The position numbers and the translations under genes are program-made. Below, in pieces: positions 12,573-23,236 of a stretch of 64,000 nt of DNA. Positions within the stretch are counted from its first letter, which is position 1, and each line of letters opens with the position of its first letter. Location of the stretch: positions 1,907,501-1,971,500 of the forward strand of contig NC_016459.1 in assembly GCF_000226115.1 (NCBI RefSeq), in the 5' to 3' direction. Origin of the DNA: Thermothielavioides terrestris NRRL 8126 (lineage: Eukaryota; Ascomycota; Sordariomycetes; Sordariales; Chaetomiaceae). The notes below the pieces were generated by a model. The model saw nothing but the letters and a program-made list of their open reading frames with translations, made no database searches and was not told the origin of the DNA.

Positions 12573-12821
12573 TATAACGTACTAGCCTTATAGCATTTAT
12601 AAATAAGTGTACAATATTCTATTCAACTACCTTAAGGAAGGAAAAAGGAGAAGTATAGGTTACAGTCCCTATACACAGAGTTTTTTAGGGGCTCGCGAAG
12701 TAGGTTCGGACCAACGTTATTCTAGGTGCGAGGTAGGCCCACTATAGGTCTATCCTAGAGCCGCTACAGATCCTAGGCGCAGCCCTATATACCTAGCCTA
12801 GGTATAGCCTAGTCTATAATA
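12573..12821 (-). repeat. Family-C 5' LTR
   Basis: 249 bp, the partner of 5273-5521, beginning tataacgt (mutated from TGTAACGT) and ending ctataata. It is followed by the TSD TCGAG. Differences from the other LTR are mostly C/T and G/A, consistent with RIP after insertion. Confidence 0.9.
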
Positions 12822-12826
12822 TCGAG

Positions 12827-13420
12827 CTCTTATTCCACTATAATCTAGAGTAGTATACTCGTTGACCGAGAGGTCCTATTGTACTTGTCCTATATTAGAT
12901 AATAGGTATTAAAGTCGCCTACAAGTATATTACGTCCTTTTAGCTCTCTCTCTACTAGGGCTTAGAGTAGCGACTACTACCTTAGCTCCTAGTTAAGCGA
13001 ATAAATGGACTATACTGTAAAGGAGTCTAATCTATCTTTCTTAAACATTATAGCTGCCTAATCTTCCTTCGCCTTAGCCAACTATATTACGTAGTTAAGG
13101 CACTTGCTTATATATAGCGTTGCTCTACTAGTGCTATATACTATCTTATACTAGCTACCTCGCCTATAGGGCGGGGCTAGGGAGGTTGTATCTAAGCGAA
13201 TTAGTAGCTCCTAAATCGCTACTAGGTCGAACTCCTCCTTACCCTCTAGTGCCTAGTTAAGGCGGTTTCTACTACTATCAGTATTCTAGTAGAGCACTTT
13301 TAACGTTATAGCTATATACTTAGTATAGGATAAAGGCCCTTAGTCATTACCGTATTAGGTTATAAAGTTAGCTCTATACTTATACTATATAGGGGCATTG
13401 TATAAGTAGCGCTCCTATTC
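12827..13420 (-). pseudogene. LINE ORF2: AP-type endonuclease domain (degenerate)
   Basis: Minus-strand translation gives an exonuclease-endonuclease-phosphatase fold. An N-terminal VLQ/YNTDSSRN-like segment is near 13270-13300, DLVAIQE follows near 13210-13230 (the catalytic Glu), and NILVGDFNTYY is near 12910-12945, matching the conserved GDFN box. This domain nicks target DNA for target-primed reverse transcription. Gypsy C entered right after it. Stops are TAG/TAA, as elsewhere. Confidence 0.75.
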
Positions 13421-13429
13421 TATGCCCTA

Positions 13430-14960
13430 GCTTCTTAGAAGGTTTATAAGAGTACTCTAAATTAGAATAGGTCTATACCGTTGGAGCGCCCTGCCCTCTA
13501 GATATCGGTAGGCTAGCCCACTTTAGCAAGGCGCTTCTTTAGACGTTGTTCTCCCAACTCGTCCTCCTAGCTCCTATATTATATACTTGCCTCTATCGTT
13601 GCTACTACTCGAAGCTAGGGTATATAGAAGATAAGTAGGTAGTCGTTGAACTGCTCTCTTATACGTTGGCGCTACTCCTTCGCTATTTTATAGTTTACGT
13701 CAAAGGCTATATAGGCACCTCTACAATTAATGCACTTTAGTTTATTTCTAGCTAGGTCAGTCTTTACTAAGCATCTCGCCTTTTACTCCTTTGCTATATC
13801 GCTATCGCTATACGCTATATAGGTATAGATTAGATAGTATACCTCCTCTTCTTTATAGAATATCGCTTTATATCTCTACTTCCTATACTTGAAGTATAGG
13901 ATCGTATATACTACGCCTTCGATATATTTATAAAGGTAGACTATATAATTAAGTAGGACCCCTTAGTCGATAAGCTTCGCTACTTCCTCGACTATATATA
14001 GCTCGACTAGTATAAACATTGTTCGTAGCCCTTAACTGTTCTTAGTACTGCTCTATAGCGTTCGTAGCCTTGTATATATAATTCGAACCTTGTTCTCCTT
14101 CGCTAAGTCCGCTACTAGGCGATTAGCGTTATCTCTATACCTTGTTAAAGCAGCTAGCTAAACACCCTTTATAAATACTATAAAGATATAGTGCTTAAGT
14201 ATCGTAGTTGCTTTGAATATAGCTATAATCTACGCTTTATTGTCCTTATCGGTAAACTACGCCTAGCGGTCCTCCTTAAAGGTAACTACTATATTCTCGC
14301 TTTTTAATAGCTTCTACACTATAATTGTACCGCTTCTACCGCCCCCTGTCGTCGCCTCTGTTGTTGCTATAGCTATATTGACCACCTAGACTATGTTACC
14401 TATACTCCTATTAGCAATATCCGTAGGTACCTACCTAAGGTCTACTATAAGTTTGTAAAACAGCTTCCTTAGTATATACTAAATGTAGCTTTCAAGTAGC
14501 TAGAGCGTCGCTGCTATAGCTATACCTTGCCCTATTACTTGTACCTAGGTCCTCGTTTATATACCTCTAACGTTCGCTTATATTCTAACTTTGTTCTTAA
14601 TTTATATAACCTCCTCTTTAATATAGTCGACGCTCCTATATAGCTTATATATATTATAAAGGTAGTTTAGCTCGTCTTAGAGCATCTTACAATAGTATAT
14701 ATATATAGCTACTTATATATATAGCTATGTCTCTAGCGATACTAGAGTATAGAATTCCTATAGGAGCCTCAATCGTTTGTCGCTAGCGCCCTTAGTATAT
14801 ATATTCTAATCGTTTATAGCTCCTATAGGAGGGAGCCTAAGTCTTCGGTCGCGTTGGTCGAGGTATTTATATACGTTAGTTATAGTATTGCGACCTACAG
14901 TACTCGACGCTAGGCTACTGCTATCGCTACTATAGCCTACACGACCAGTATACCCCCTCT
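13430..14960 (-). pseudogene. LINE ORF1, gag-like with zinc knuckle (degenerate)
   Basis: This region lies upstream of the endonuclease in the position of LINE ORF1, an RNA-binding protein. Around 13680-13745 the translation LKCINCRGAYIAFDVNY resembles the C-x2-C-x4-H-x4-5-C knuckle typical of Tad1-clade ORF1, with His and the last Cys changed to Tyr (C-to-T and G-to-A). The N-terminal half appears helical and charged. From about 14960 to 15067 I see only the 5' untranslated leader. Confidence 0.62.
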
Positions 14961-15067
14961 ATAATATCGTAGATAGGGGTAATTAGGTATGTTGAGAACG
15001 TTCGCATTGTCAGATTTGGTTTTAGCTCAACGGTTCTTTCGTAATTAGCGTTTAAGTACAAAGAAGC

Positions 15068-15177
15068 TTAGAACACTAAGATAAACTAAGGACCTTTATC
15101 TAAAGTGATCGATTTTAAAGCATTATAGGTCTACTAGATATACTAATAGTAAAGCTATACTATTTCTTAAGTATTAG
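15068..15177 (-). pseudogene. Gypsy A-I integrase fragment between LINE and element B
   Basis: This is a 110-bp remnant of the outer family-A element, colinear with 48272-48370 of A-IV. It starts with the right copy of the LINE target duplication and ends with ATTAG (15173-15177), the left target duplication of element B. It shows that the LINE and element B are independent insertions into one element. Confidence 0.8.
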
Positions 15178-15204
15178 TGTTATATACTAATAGTCCTTAG
15201 TAAC
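15178..15204 (-). repeat. Family-B 3' LTR, outer 27 bp
   Basis: Starts tgttatata and ends at the GTAAC that A-II duplicated (15200-15204). The remaining 220 bp of this LTR continue at 23017-23236, giving 247 bp, the same length as the intact LTR at 34745-34991. Confidence 0.88.
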
Positions 15205-15590
15205 TATGACGGTATAGCACGCTAACTACCGTTATATAACTTACATATAGACCTATTATATAACTATACGCCTATATAACTTCTTAAGTTAGTAGATTTA
15301 TAGGATTCGAGTCGACTTCTAGATTAAGAAAGAGGGGTTAACCTACTAATAAGGAAAAACGCGCTAATAAGGCGAACTATGTCTTACTCTATAGCGAACA
15401 GACTTTGCAACCCTACTATAAATTGTAGCCCTATTATAAATTGTCTATACGTACTACCTAAGGTATTTTAGTACGGTTTTCTACCTATATATTAGTAATT
15501 TTCCTCTCTCTCTTTAGACTTAAAGTCTTTGTTAATCAAGGATCAATTTAACTATAAGTTATCTAGCATTTGTTTTACCTTACTATAACA
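15205..15590 (+). repeat. Family-A 5' LTR of A-II
   Basis: 386 bp, starting tatgacgg (from TGTGACGG) and ending actataaca. It holds a TATATATTA box (15487-15495) and, about 30 nt downstream, AGACTTAAAGT at 15516-15526, which pairs with the primer site in less mutated copies of the family. Confidence 0.9.
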
Positions 15591-15610
15591 TTACTATAAG
15601 TTTTACTACT
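15591..15610 (+). promoter_or_regulatory. Primer-binding site of A-II (self-priming type, eroded)
   Basis: ACTATAAGTTT at 15593-15603 occupies the place where copy A-V has ACTTCAAGTCT and A-IV has ACTTTAAGTCT. Two RIP-type changes spoil pairing with the LTR motif in this copy. The following 380 bp up to the gag start hold no other feature I can name. Confidence 0.5.
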
Positions 15611-15989
15611 ATAGGCCTATAAAGGTAATACAATATCTAATATAGTCTTTCTCAACAGGACTAGTTTAGTTAGCTAGGGAACCTAAATCTCCAATAGAAC
15701 CTTCGACTTACCGACAGTGTAGTACGATAGGTTAGCTAGGAACTAATTAGCACTAAGGATAAACCGTTAAGTGTATAATAGGTTGCTAATAGCGAAGCAA
15801 CCTCTGATCGACTAGCGGTAAGCAGTACGATCACCTTGTCAAGGCGATTCGACTATATCGATCGATAGAAGAAGTTCTAAAAGAAGTATAATTCTAAAAA
15901 TAGCTTGTAAAACAAAGAACATAGGTTATACTCCTAGGCCTACCGAATAGAGCTAAAATACCTAGAAGATTGATCTAGTAGATCTCTGT

Positions 15990-17560
15990 AAATTCAATGT
16001 AGGAGGTAACTAAGGTACTTAAATTTAATCGAAGATTAGTGATTTAACTTCGTTTAGCTTTCGAACCTAAATAACTACCGACTTAATCGAGGAATATAAA
16101 CTTATAAATCCTATTCCTAAGTTTTTCAACTAAATGAGCTAAATTAAGTATTTAGCTAAAGAATAGGAGATAGATTTAATTAAGTGCTATCTAAAGTTTA
16201 AAAACAAGTATATTGCTATTGCCTATTTCCTTTAGGATAATAAACTGATCGTTTCTAAGGAGATTTAGCTATTAAGTACCAAATAGGTTGATTAGTTGTA
16301 AAGCGACGATCTTATTAAGATAATTTAATCAATTATTATATAGCGCGATATAGCAATTAGATAGGCTATAGCTCTATAAGTTACCTATAATGTACTAGCT
16401 AATTCGATAGTAGTGCTATTTATAAGAGTTTAGTAGTTTAAGTAAGAACAAAGTAATATCTTTGACCTTAAAGAACTTTCTACTTTCTACGCCTAAGTCG
16501 AAGTACTCTTATACAATAAGATAGTATTAGAAGACGAGAGGATAGAGCTCTTTAAGAAGATTGCTAATATAGTCGATCTATAGGGCTAAGCTATACCCTC
16601 GACCTAAACTAAACCGATATAAACCGAGATATATATAGAGTTATATAATCCTAATCGTCTAATCCTAATAACTAAAAAGACTCCTAAACCTATAACTTAT
16701 ATAAAAACTATAAAGATTGCTAACTTTAAGAAGTTTACTAATAGTAAAGACCTAAAGTATTTAGTTTAGAATGTAGCTATACTTTAGAAGATTAAAGAGA
16801 ACTACGAATTGTTCCTAATAGAGGATTTGAAATTCAGATATATAGTGTCCTTTATCGGTAGCAAAGCAATAGAGGTTCTTATACCTTATTTAGAAGAAGA
16901 TATAGTAGAGCCGATTACTAATCTTAATAAGTTGTTCGACTTCTTAGATAGATTTTACACTAATCTTACTAAACTCTACTATATAAAGAACGATTTTATA
17001 GTTCTAAAGATAGAATCTACGCTCTATTATAAGTTCTTTACTAAGTTTATCTACTTTGCTACTAAGTCTAAGAAACTTAAAGATAAGTAGAAAGAAGAAT
17101 TCTATATTTAACTCTTTTAAAGCCTATATTTCTAGATAGTAAAAGATCTAGTTAATCTAAATATTAGCTTTGACGACTTTACTTACCTTAGTCACTAGTT
17201 CTCTTTACTCTAAGAGATAGCTAAGAAAGATCGGAAGAATAGAAAATCCAATTTACTAGGATCTAGATAATTAAATAGAGGATTAGCTCTTATAAAGAAG
17301 AAAGAAAAGACCCTTTAGCTAGATAGTTCTAAGGGAGGTAAAGCTAAATTAAGATCTCCTAGGCTCTCTTAGAAGGAGCAAAATGCCTTAAAAGAGGAAG
17401 GTAAATACTTCTATTGCTAGGAGACTAATTATATAAAGGTATAGTACCTAAAATGTATTATAGCTATAATTAAGAAGATAGAGGTAGACCTAGAGAAGAT
17501 GATGAACTTAATTAAAGAAAATAAGACTAAGACTATTAAATTAGAAAACTAAGAGCTTTA
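15990..17560 (+). pseudogene. Family-A gag (copy A-II), zinc knuckle destroyed
   Basis: The gag frame (frame 3) includes the uninterrupted 93-codon piece 16809-17090, conserved as the reverse-strand piece 52083-52364 in A-IV. Its pattern (LYYIKNDFIVLKIES, YYKFFTKF) is that of a gypsy capsid. The nucleocapsid knuckle near 17406-17447 reads YFYCQETNYIKVQY where C-x2-C-x4-H-x4-C is expected. First Cys, His and last Cys are all Tyr, each a single RIP-type change, so three of four zinc ligands are gone. Gag would build the particle and bind RNA. Confidence 0.75.
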
Positions 17561-17599
17561 GGGAAAGTAGACTCTAGCTTAGAGCTAAATATTAAGTTA

Positions 17600-20500
17600 G
17601 CAGTTACCTAGGTAGACCTTTAGTAGCTTATAGGTAGTTAGAGCCTCTCTTTCCCCTATATATTAGCTATTAATAGAACTAATATTACTATTATTATACT
17701 TGTTGACTCTAGAGTAAACGGTTATACTTTCTTTAATTAAACTTATATAAAGCGAATCGCTAAGAAACTTAGCGTAGAAGGGATACTACTTAAGACTCTA
17801 ATTTCTATAAAGGACTTCTAAAGCCGATCTATAGACCTTATCGACTTAATCCTAAGATTCGACCTCTAAATCGATAAGAGAATATAGAAGGATACTCTAT
17901 TCCTAGCTTTTAATATAGGGAAAGAGCATTAGCTATTGTTAGGCCAACAGTAGCTCGTTTACTATAATATTCTACTAGATGTTTACTAATATTAGTTAAT
18001 CTAGTTTAAAGATAAACTATATAATTTAGAATAAAGTTATATCTTTAAGATTCTTTATAACTCCCTTATTTCTAAGGTACTAAACCCTAAATACTAGAAG
18101 GACGTTAAGCAAAGAGACTAAGCAATAGAGCATTAAGACTAGTGTTAGAAGGCTTAGTAGTAGCTACGAATACTAAAGTATAGGGAGTTACTCTCTAAAC
18201 CTATATCTAATAAATTCTACTAATTGGTATAGCCTACTAAAGATCTAAGAATATATCGATTAGTATAACCTAAGGCAAGCCTAAGATTATACTAATTAGT
18301 ATAATTCAAAGTTTTTAAAATATATATTAATAGGTATAATTTTATTGAACCTCCTAAGAAACCTCTTTAGAAGGTATTGTTTAGAGGCGTATAGGACGAT
18401 AGCCTCTAGAAGATAGACTAGGTATTAAAAGGTAAAGAATTTATTCCCTAAGAACCTATACTTGACCTATAATATCTAAAGAAGAGGAGGAATAGGCCGC
18501 CTCCTAGGTAGAAGAGGGCGAGCGACTATAGATTTTTAAAGACCTAATTAAAGCTATAGTTATCTCTACTATAGCCTTTAATAAAATATTTCTTAAAGGA
18601 AACTAATAAGGAAATTCTATATTAGGATTTATTATAATTGCCTAGATTAACTAAGCTATCGAAGCTAAGAAAATTAATAAACTTTCTAATAATAAGGATA
18701 AAGAGGTCTAAGCCTAAGTTAAGAAAGCGATTACAAAGTACCTTTACTTTACTGAATTTACTAATATATTTTTAAAGAAAGAATCTAACAAGATGCTTCT
18801 AAAGCGTAAATATAACTATAAGGTCGAACTTACTAGACTGCTACCCTAGCGAGTAAGCCCCTTATACTTCTATACCCTTAACTAGCTAAAGACTTTCAAA
18901 AAGTATTTGGTTAAGAACCTATAGAAGGGTTTTATTAAGCTAAGTACTACCTTATATAGCTTTCCTATACTCCTCGCTATTAAAAGAGATAGGACCTAGA
19001 GGTTCTACGTTAACTATTAAGCCCTAAATAAGGTTACTATTAAAGATCGCTATCTACTACTCTATATTAACGAAACCTTATAACAACTAGGAAACACTAA
19101 GATCTTTACTAAGATCGATATTTAGTAAGCTTTCTACTAGATCTAACTTGCTCCTAAAAGCGAAGACCTAACGACCTTCTGAACCTACTATAGCTAATTC
19201 TACTATAAGGTCCTACTATTTAGCCTATACAATAGACTTGCCACCTTCTAGCGATTTATTAATTTCTAGTTCTTTAAGTACCTCGATATATTTATAACCG
19301 CCTATATCAATAACTTAATTATCTACTTTTAAAATAAGGAAGAACACTATAAGTATATACAACTCGTCATTTAGAAACTATATAAAGCAGGTCTCTAGGC
19401 AGACATTAAGAAATATAAATTCTATACTATTGAAACTAAGTTCCTTAGGTTTATCGTTAGTACTAAAGGCGTCTAAGTAGACCTAAAGAAAATCGAAACA
19501 GTAGTTTCTTAAGACTAACCGACTATTATATAAGGAGTATAAACTTTCTTTAGGTTCTATAACTTCTATCGCTAATTTGTTTATAAGTATAGAAGGATTA
19601 TACGACCTTTATAGCGTTTAACCATTAAAGGGAAACCATTTAAATAGACTAAAGAGTATAAAGAAGCCTTTTAGAAACTTAAAAGGCGAATAACTAATAC
19701 TCTACTCTTTAAATACTACGACCCTACTAGGGAGAGCTAAATCAAAGTCGACGTATCTAGCGGAGTCGTAGCTAGCGTTTTCTAGTAAAAATACAACGAT
19801 AGTTAGTACTCCGTTGCGTTTTGTTTAAAAACAATGTCTAGACTAGAAAGCAATTACCCTATCTATAATAAGGAACTCTTTACTATTATATATACTATCG
19901 AAAAATAGTACCTAATGCTATTAGGCCTTTAGTAGCTATTTAATATCTTATTTAACTACTATATATTGCAATACTTTATATAGAAGAGGCTACTCAATAT
20001 ACAACAAGCTAGTTAGGCTAAGCTCCTCTCTACCTTAGACTTTTAGATTGTCTACTAACCTAGTAAGCAGAACGTCGTTGCTAACGCTCTATCTTATAAA
20101 GCTAAAGAACTCGCTACCTAGAAAGAAGTCTAAGAGGCCTACTGTACCTAGATAGTCCTCCCTAAGCGTAAGCTAGACCTATAGATCTTAAAGGAACTAG
20201 AGTTGCTACCTAAGGAGCCTATTAAGTGCAACTTATAGTATATAATCTATTAAATCAAAGCCAACGAATCTAAGCTATCCTAACTATAACGACTTAAGAG
20301 ATATAAACTAGTTAATACTATCCTTAAAGCGAACTAAGAGAGCGAAGCCCTAGAAAGCTTCTAGAAGCTTATTTACTAGAATAATATCGACTAGACCTTA
20401 AGCGATAGTAGCCTCCTACTAAAGGGAGAGAGGCTAATAGTTTTATCGGATAGGTATTTACAAATCTACCTATTGATTAAAATCTACAACTAGATCTCTA

Positions 20501-22134
20501 TAGCCTACCTAGGTAGAAATAAGATATAAAAGTTGGTCTAAAGATAATACTTCTAGCTAAAGTAGATAAGAGATATCGATAGATTCGTCTAGAATTGCTA
20601 GACCTATCAACGTTCCTATATACCCTATAATAGGCTATCGAGCCTCCTTAAGCCCTTAGAAGTCTTTGTAAAACCTTAGTAATATATTACTATAGACTTT
20701 TATACAATACTTTAAAACAGGTTGGGCTACAACTAAATCTTTATTGTAGTAGACCACTTAGAGAAGTGTAATTATTTGCTCTTTTATTATAAGACTACTA
20801 CTACTAAAGAGATAATATAACTCTACTACTAGTATATTTAGTATACCTATAGAGCCCTAGAATCGATCACTTTAGACTAAGGCCCTTAGTTTATTTTAAT
20901 ATTCTAGGACAAGTTCTATAAGATCTTTAGAATTAACCTATACCTCTTTTCTTTAAAGTACCTCTAGATAGATAGATAGACTAAAATTATAAATTAATAC
21001 CTTGACTAGCGTCTATACCTATTTATTAACTATTTCTAAGACAATTAGTTAAAATTACTATCTATAATAGATTTTACTTAACCTATTTTATTCTACTTAT
21101 CTACTAGCCTTGCTCTATTCGAGGTTGAGACTAGTATACTCCCCTAGATAATCTATAATTAATAGGAGTATACCTAAGAATTTAATAGTACTAAAGATAA
21201 GCTTAATCGCACTAAAGCCTAGAAAATGCTCTCTAAAATCAATTCTATTGTCTAATTTACTAAAGAAAGTATATAGAAAGCCTAGGAAGCCTAAAAGTAG
21301 TAAATAGATAAGTATTAGCGACTAGAAGAATTTAAAGTTAGCTATGAGATCTATATTACAAAGGGCTATTAGTAGACGAACCGACTAAGCAATAAGCTCG
21401 ATTACCTTATTGCTAGGCCTTTTCCAATTATCGCTAAGAAAGGTTATTCCTATAAGTTAAAGCTACCTAAGACCTAGAAGATATACCTAGTATTTATTTT
21501 AGATCGACTCTAGAGGGTACTAAATAACCTATTACTAGGCTAGGAACTATAGCCTAAGCCGCCGATTAAGGTAGATAGCAAATTAGAATAGTAAGTCGAA
21601 AAGATTCTTACCTCTTAGATATTTAAAGGGAAACTCTAGTACTATATTAAATAGATTAGTTAGGGCAAGGATCTTAAATAGTACAACGCTATTAATTTTA
21701 AGAATATACTATACTGCCTCTAAGAATTCTATAAAGTATTCCCCTATATAGCTAGACTACTATAACGGTTACTACAATAGCTAAGGGCTTATAAGGAGGA
21801 TTATTTCGATAACGAATACTTAGATAATAACTTGCTAATACTTAAAGGACAATGCGATCTAACTCGATTTAGGAGACGTCGCGTATATATATAAACCTAC
21901 TATAAAGTTGTAGGATAACATTTTATCCTAGCTCCCTTATATACTTATTAGCCTAGATGCAACGACTTATATAGCTTAGCGAGCTATAGAGTAGATTTCT
22001 AAGTCCTATAGAACTCAATTGTATAAACTTTGTAAAAAATAGGCTTGTGAACTAACTCTTCTAATTACTAATAGCTAGCGAAAGACTACAATGTATCCGT
22101 TGTATAGGCATAACGTTTTTTCGAGGGGGGGTAA
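17600..22134 (+). pseudogene. Family-A pol (copy A-II): protease to chromodomain (degenerate)
   Basis: Protease VDSRVNGYTFF at about 17702-17735 (Asp-Ser-Gly with Gly to Arg). A palindrome-rich linker lies at 18218-18310. Reverse transcriptase about 18800-19450 has RFYVNYQALNK and the catalytic box YINNLIIYF at 19303-19330, both Asp replaced by Asn. RNase H is about 19740-20100. Integrase shows a His/Cys remnant near 20480-20620 (NCQTYQRSYI), D segment ITIDFYT near 20690, LDQGPQF near 20872 and a Glu region altered to Lys near 20970. A chromodomain (VEKILTSQIFKGKLQYYIKQ) starts at about 21596. The last codons overlap the polypurine tract and TAA 22132-22134 abuts the LTR. Reading frame shifts between gag, protease and RT may be indels or programmed. 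Confidence 0.83.
22119..22134 (+). promoter_or_regulatory. Polypurine tract of A-II
   Basis: The run GAGGGGGGG (22122-22130) lies directly before the 3' LTR start at 22135. The pol stop TAA (22132-22134) sits between tract and LTR, so the tract also encodes the last Glu-Gly-Gly residues. Confidence 0.75.
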
Positions 22135-23011
22135 TATAACGGTATAGTACGCTAACTACTGTTATATAATTTATATATAGACCTATTACATAACTACACG
22201 CTTATATAACTTCTTAAGTTAGTAGATTTATAGGATTTGAGTCGACTTCTAGATTAGGAAGGAGGAGTTGACCCGCTAATAAGGAAAAACACGCTAATAA
22301 GGCGAACTATGTCTTACCCTATAGCGAATAGACTTTGTAGCCCTACTACAAATTGTAGCTCCACTGCAAATTGTCTATACTAAATTAGGGTAATAGACTA
22401 CCTAAATATAGGGACCTAGTTTTTCTATTTGTTTTAGTACATTGCATTCGTTGCTAGGGGGTCTAGCCCTCTAATTATATATATTTAAGTGGGCTGAGCC
22501 TATCTTCTTCGTCATTAAGCAAGACATTAAGCAGTTGTTAAAACACGTTCGTTGACACTACATTAGTAGTTTTCCTTCTTCTAAGAGGGCTGTTGAGCCT
22601 TTCCTTTCGTTGTTCTACCTCTGTCTAGACGATAGGCATTCGAGCTATTGAGCTCTGACTATATTCTTATTGTCTTTTGTCTTTCTACTATATCCTACTA
22701 GACGTACCTAAGCTATATGTCTTCCTCTTAGAAGATATCCTTCCTACTACTCGATATATACTATCTTCATCCGTCTAGAGGGATACTGCATTCCTTTAGG
22801 AGCTATTTCGCACGCCTAGTCCTAGGTGTTGTAGGGTAGGTTGGTGTAGAGGTTTTGCACCATTTCAATATATACTACCTAAGGTATTTTAATATAGTTT
22901 TCTACTTATATATTAGTAGTTTTCCTCTCTCTCCTTAGACTTAAAGTCTTCGTTAATTAAGGATCAATTTAGCTACGAGTTATCTAGCACTTGTTTTGCT
23001 TTGCTATAATA
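22135..23011 (+). repeat. Family-A 3' LTR of A-II, split by D2
   Basis: 22135-22380 and 22872-23011 together equal 386 bp, matching the 5' LTR. The 4-bp duplicates at the break (ATAC at 22377-22380, ATAT at 22868-22871) differ by one C-to-T change. It ends ttgctataata, followed by the GTAAC duplication. Confidence 0.87.
22381..22867 (+). repeat. Family-D solo LTR (copy D2)
   Basis: 487 bp, reverse orientation to D1, starting taaattaggg and ending catttca. It carries a TATA-like atatatttaag near 22476-22490. Many CA/TG sites that are intact in D1 are TA here, so it has been exposed to RIP longer. It sits inside the 3' LTR of A-II. Confidence 0.82.
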
Positions 23012-23016
23012 GTAAC

Positions 23017-23236
23017 TATCTAGCAGTAAACGTATAAAGATAAGAAAGATCAATGCCTCTTAGCCTCGTTAGCTAATGAAGCAGCTCTTTTAAACACTAG
23101 TATATGTTATAAAAGTATATTGATGTAGTCTGTTGTCTACGAAGTGGTTATAGGCGAGGTTCCTTTTTAAGGGGAACGCTCGTTACCCTTGACCGTAGTA
23201 CAGTTATAGGTGCCCTTATTATAGTTACGTATAATA
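23017..23236 (-). repeat. Family-B 3' LTR, inner 220 bp
   Basis: Continues the split LTR begun at 15178 and matches 34767-34991. It ends gtataata (from GTATAACA). The next bases, agtgcctagg, form an inverted pair with the other internal border of the element. Confidence 0.87.

Larger units (their letters stand above)
5273..12821 (-). mobile_element. Ty3/gypsy chromovirus, family C, full length with TSD TCGAG
   Basis: Two 249-bp LTRs (5273-5521 and 12573-12821) bound a 7549-bp element. They are flanked by the perfect 5-bp duplication TCGAG at 5268-5272 and 12822-12826. Gag zinc knuckle, protease, reverse transcriptase, integrase and a C-terminal chromodomain are read on the minus strand from right to left. 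Just inside the 5' LTR is a 12-nt segment complementary to part of the LTR, as in self-primed Tf1-type elements. Unusually, about 2 kb separate the chromodomain from the 3' LTR and hold a long antisense reading frame (5803-7524). The element sits in the LINE endonuclease gene. Confidence 0.92.
1441..15067 (-). mobile_element. Tad1-like non-LTR retrotransposon (LINE-1 copy), full length, with two nested insertions
   Basis: On the minus strand the element ends in a (TAA)n tail, seen as repeated TTA at 1441-1461. It contains an ORF1 with a zinc knuckle, an AP-type endonuclease and a reverse transcriptase. It sits in integrase sequence of the outer A element. The 14-bp flanks ctagaatactaaga (1427-1440) and ttagaacactaaga (15068-15081) differ only by transitions and are read as the target-site duplication. 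Subtracting the family-D LTR and gypsy C leaves about 5.6 kb, an ordinary length for a fungal Tad1-clade LINE. All coding parts are broken by RIP. Confidence 0.87.
15205..23011 (+). mobile_element. Ty3/gypsy chromovirus, family A, copy A-II, full length with TSD GTAAC
   Basis: A plus-strand copy with 386-bp LTRs (15205-15590; 22135-22380 plus 22872-23011). GTAAC flanks it at 15200-15204 and 23012-23016. It landed in the 3' LTR of element B. Its own 3' LTR was later hit by a family-D LTR (22381-22867). Gag with zinc knuckle, protease, reverse transcriptase, integrase and chromodomain are all readable but broken. Net length without the D LTR is about 7.3 kb, the same as copy A-IV. Confidence 0.92.
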
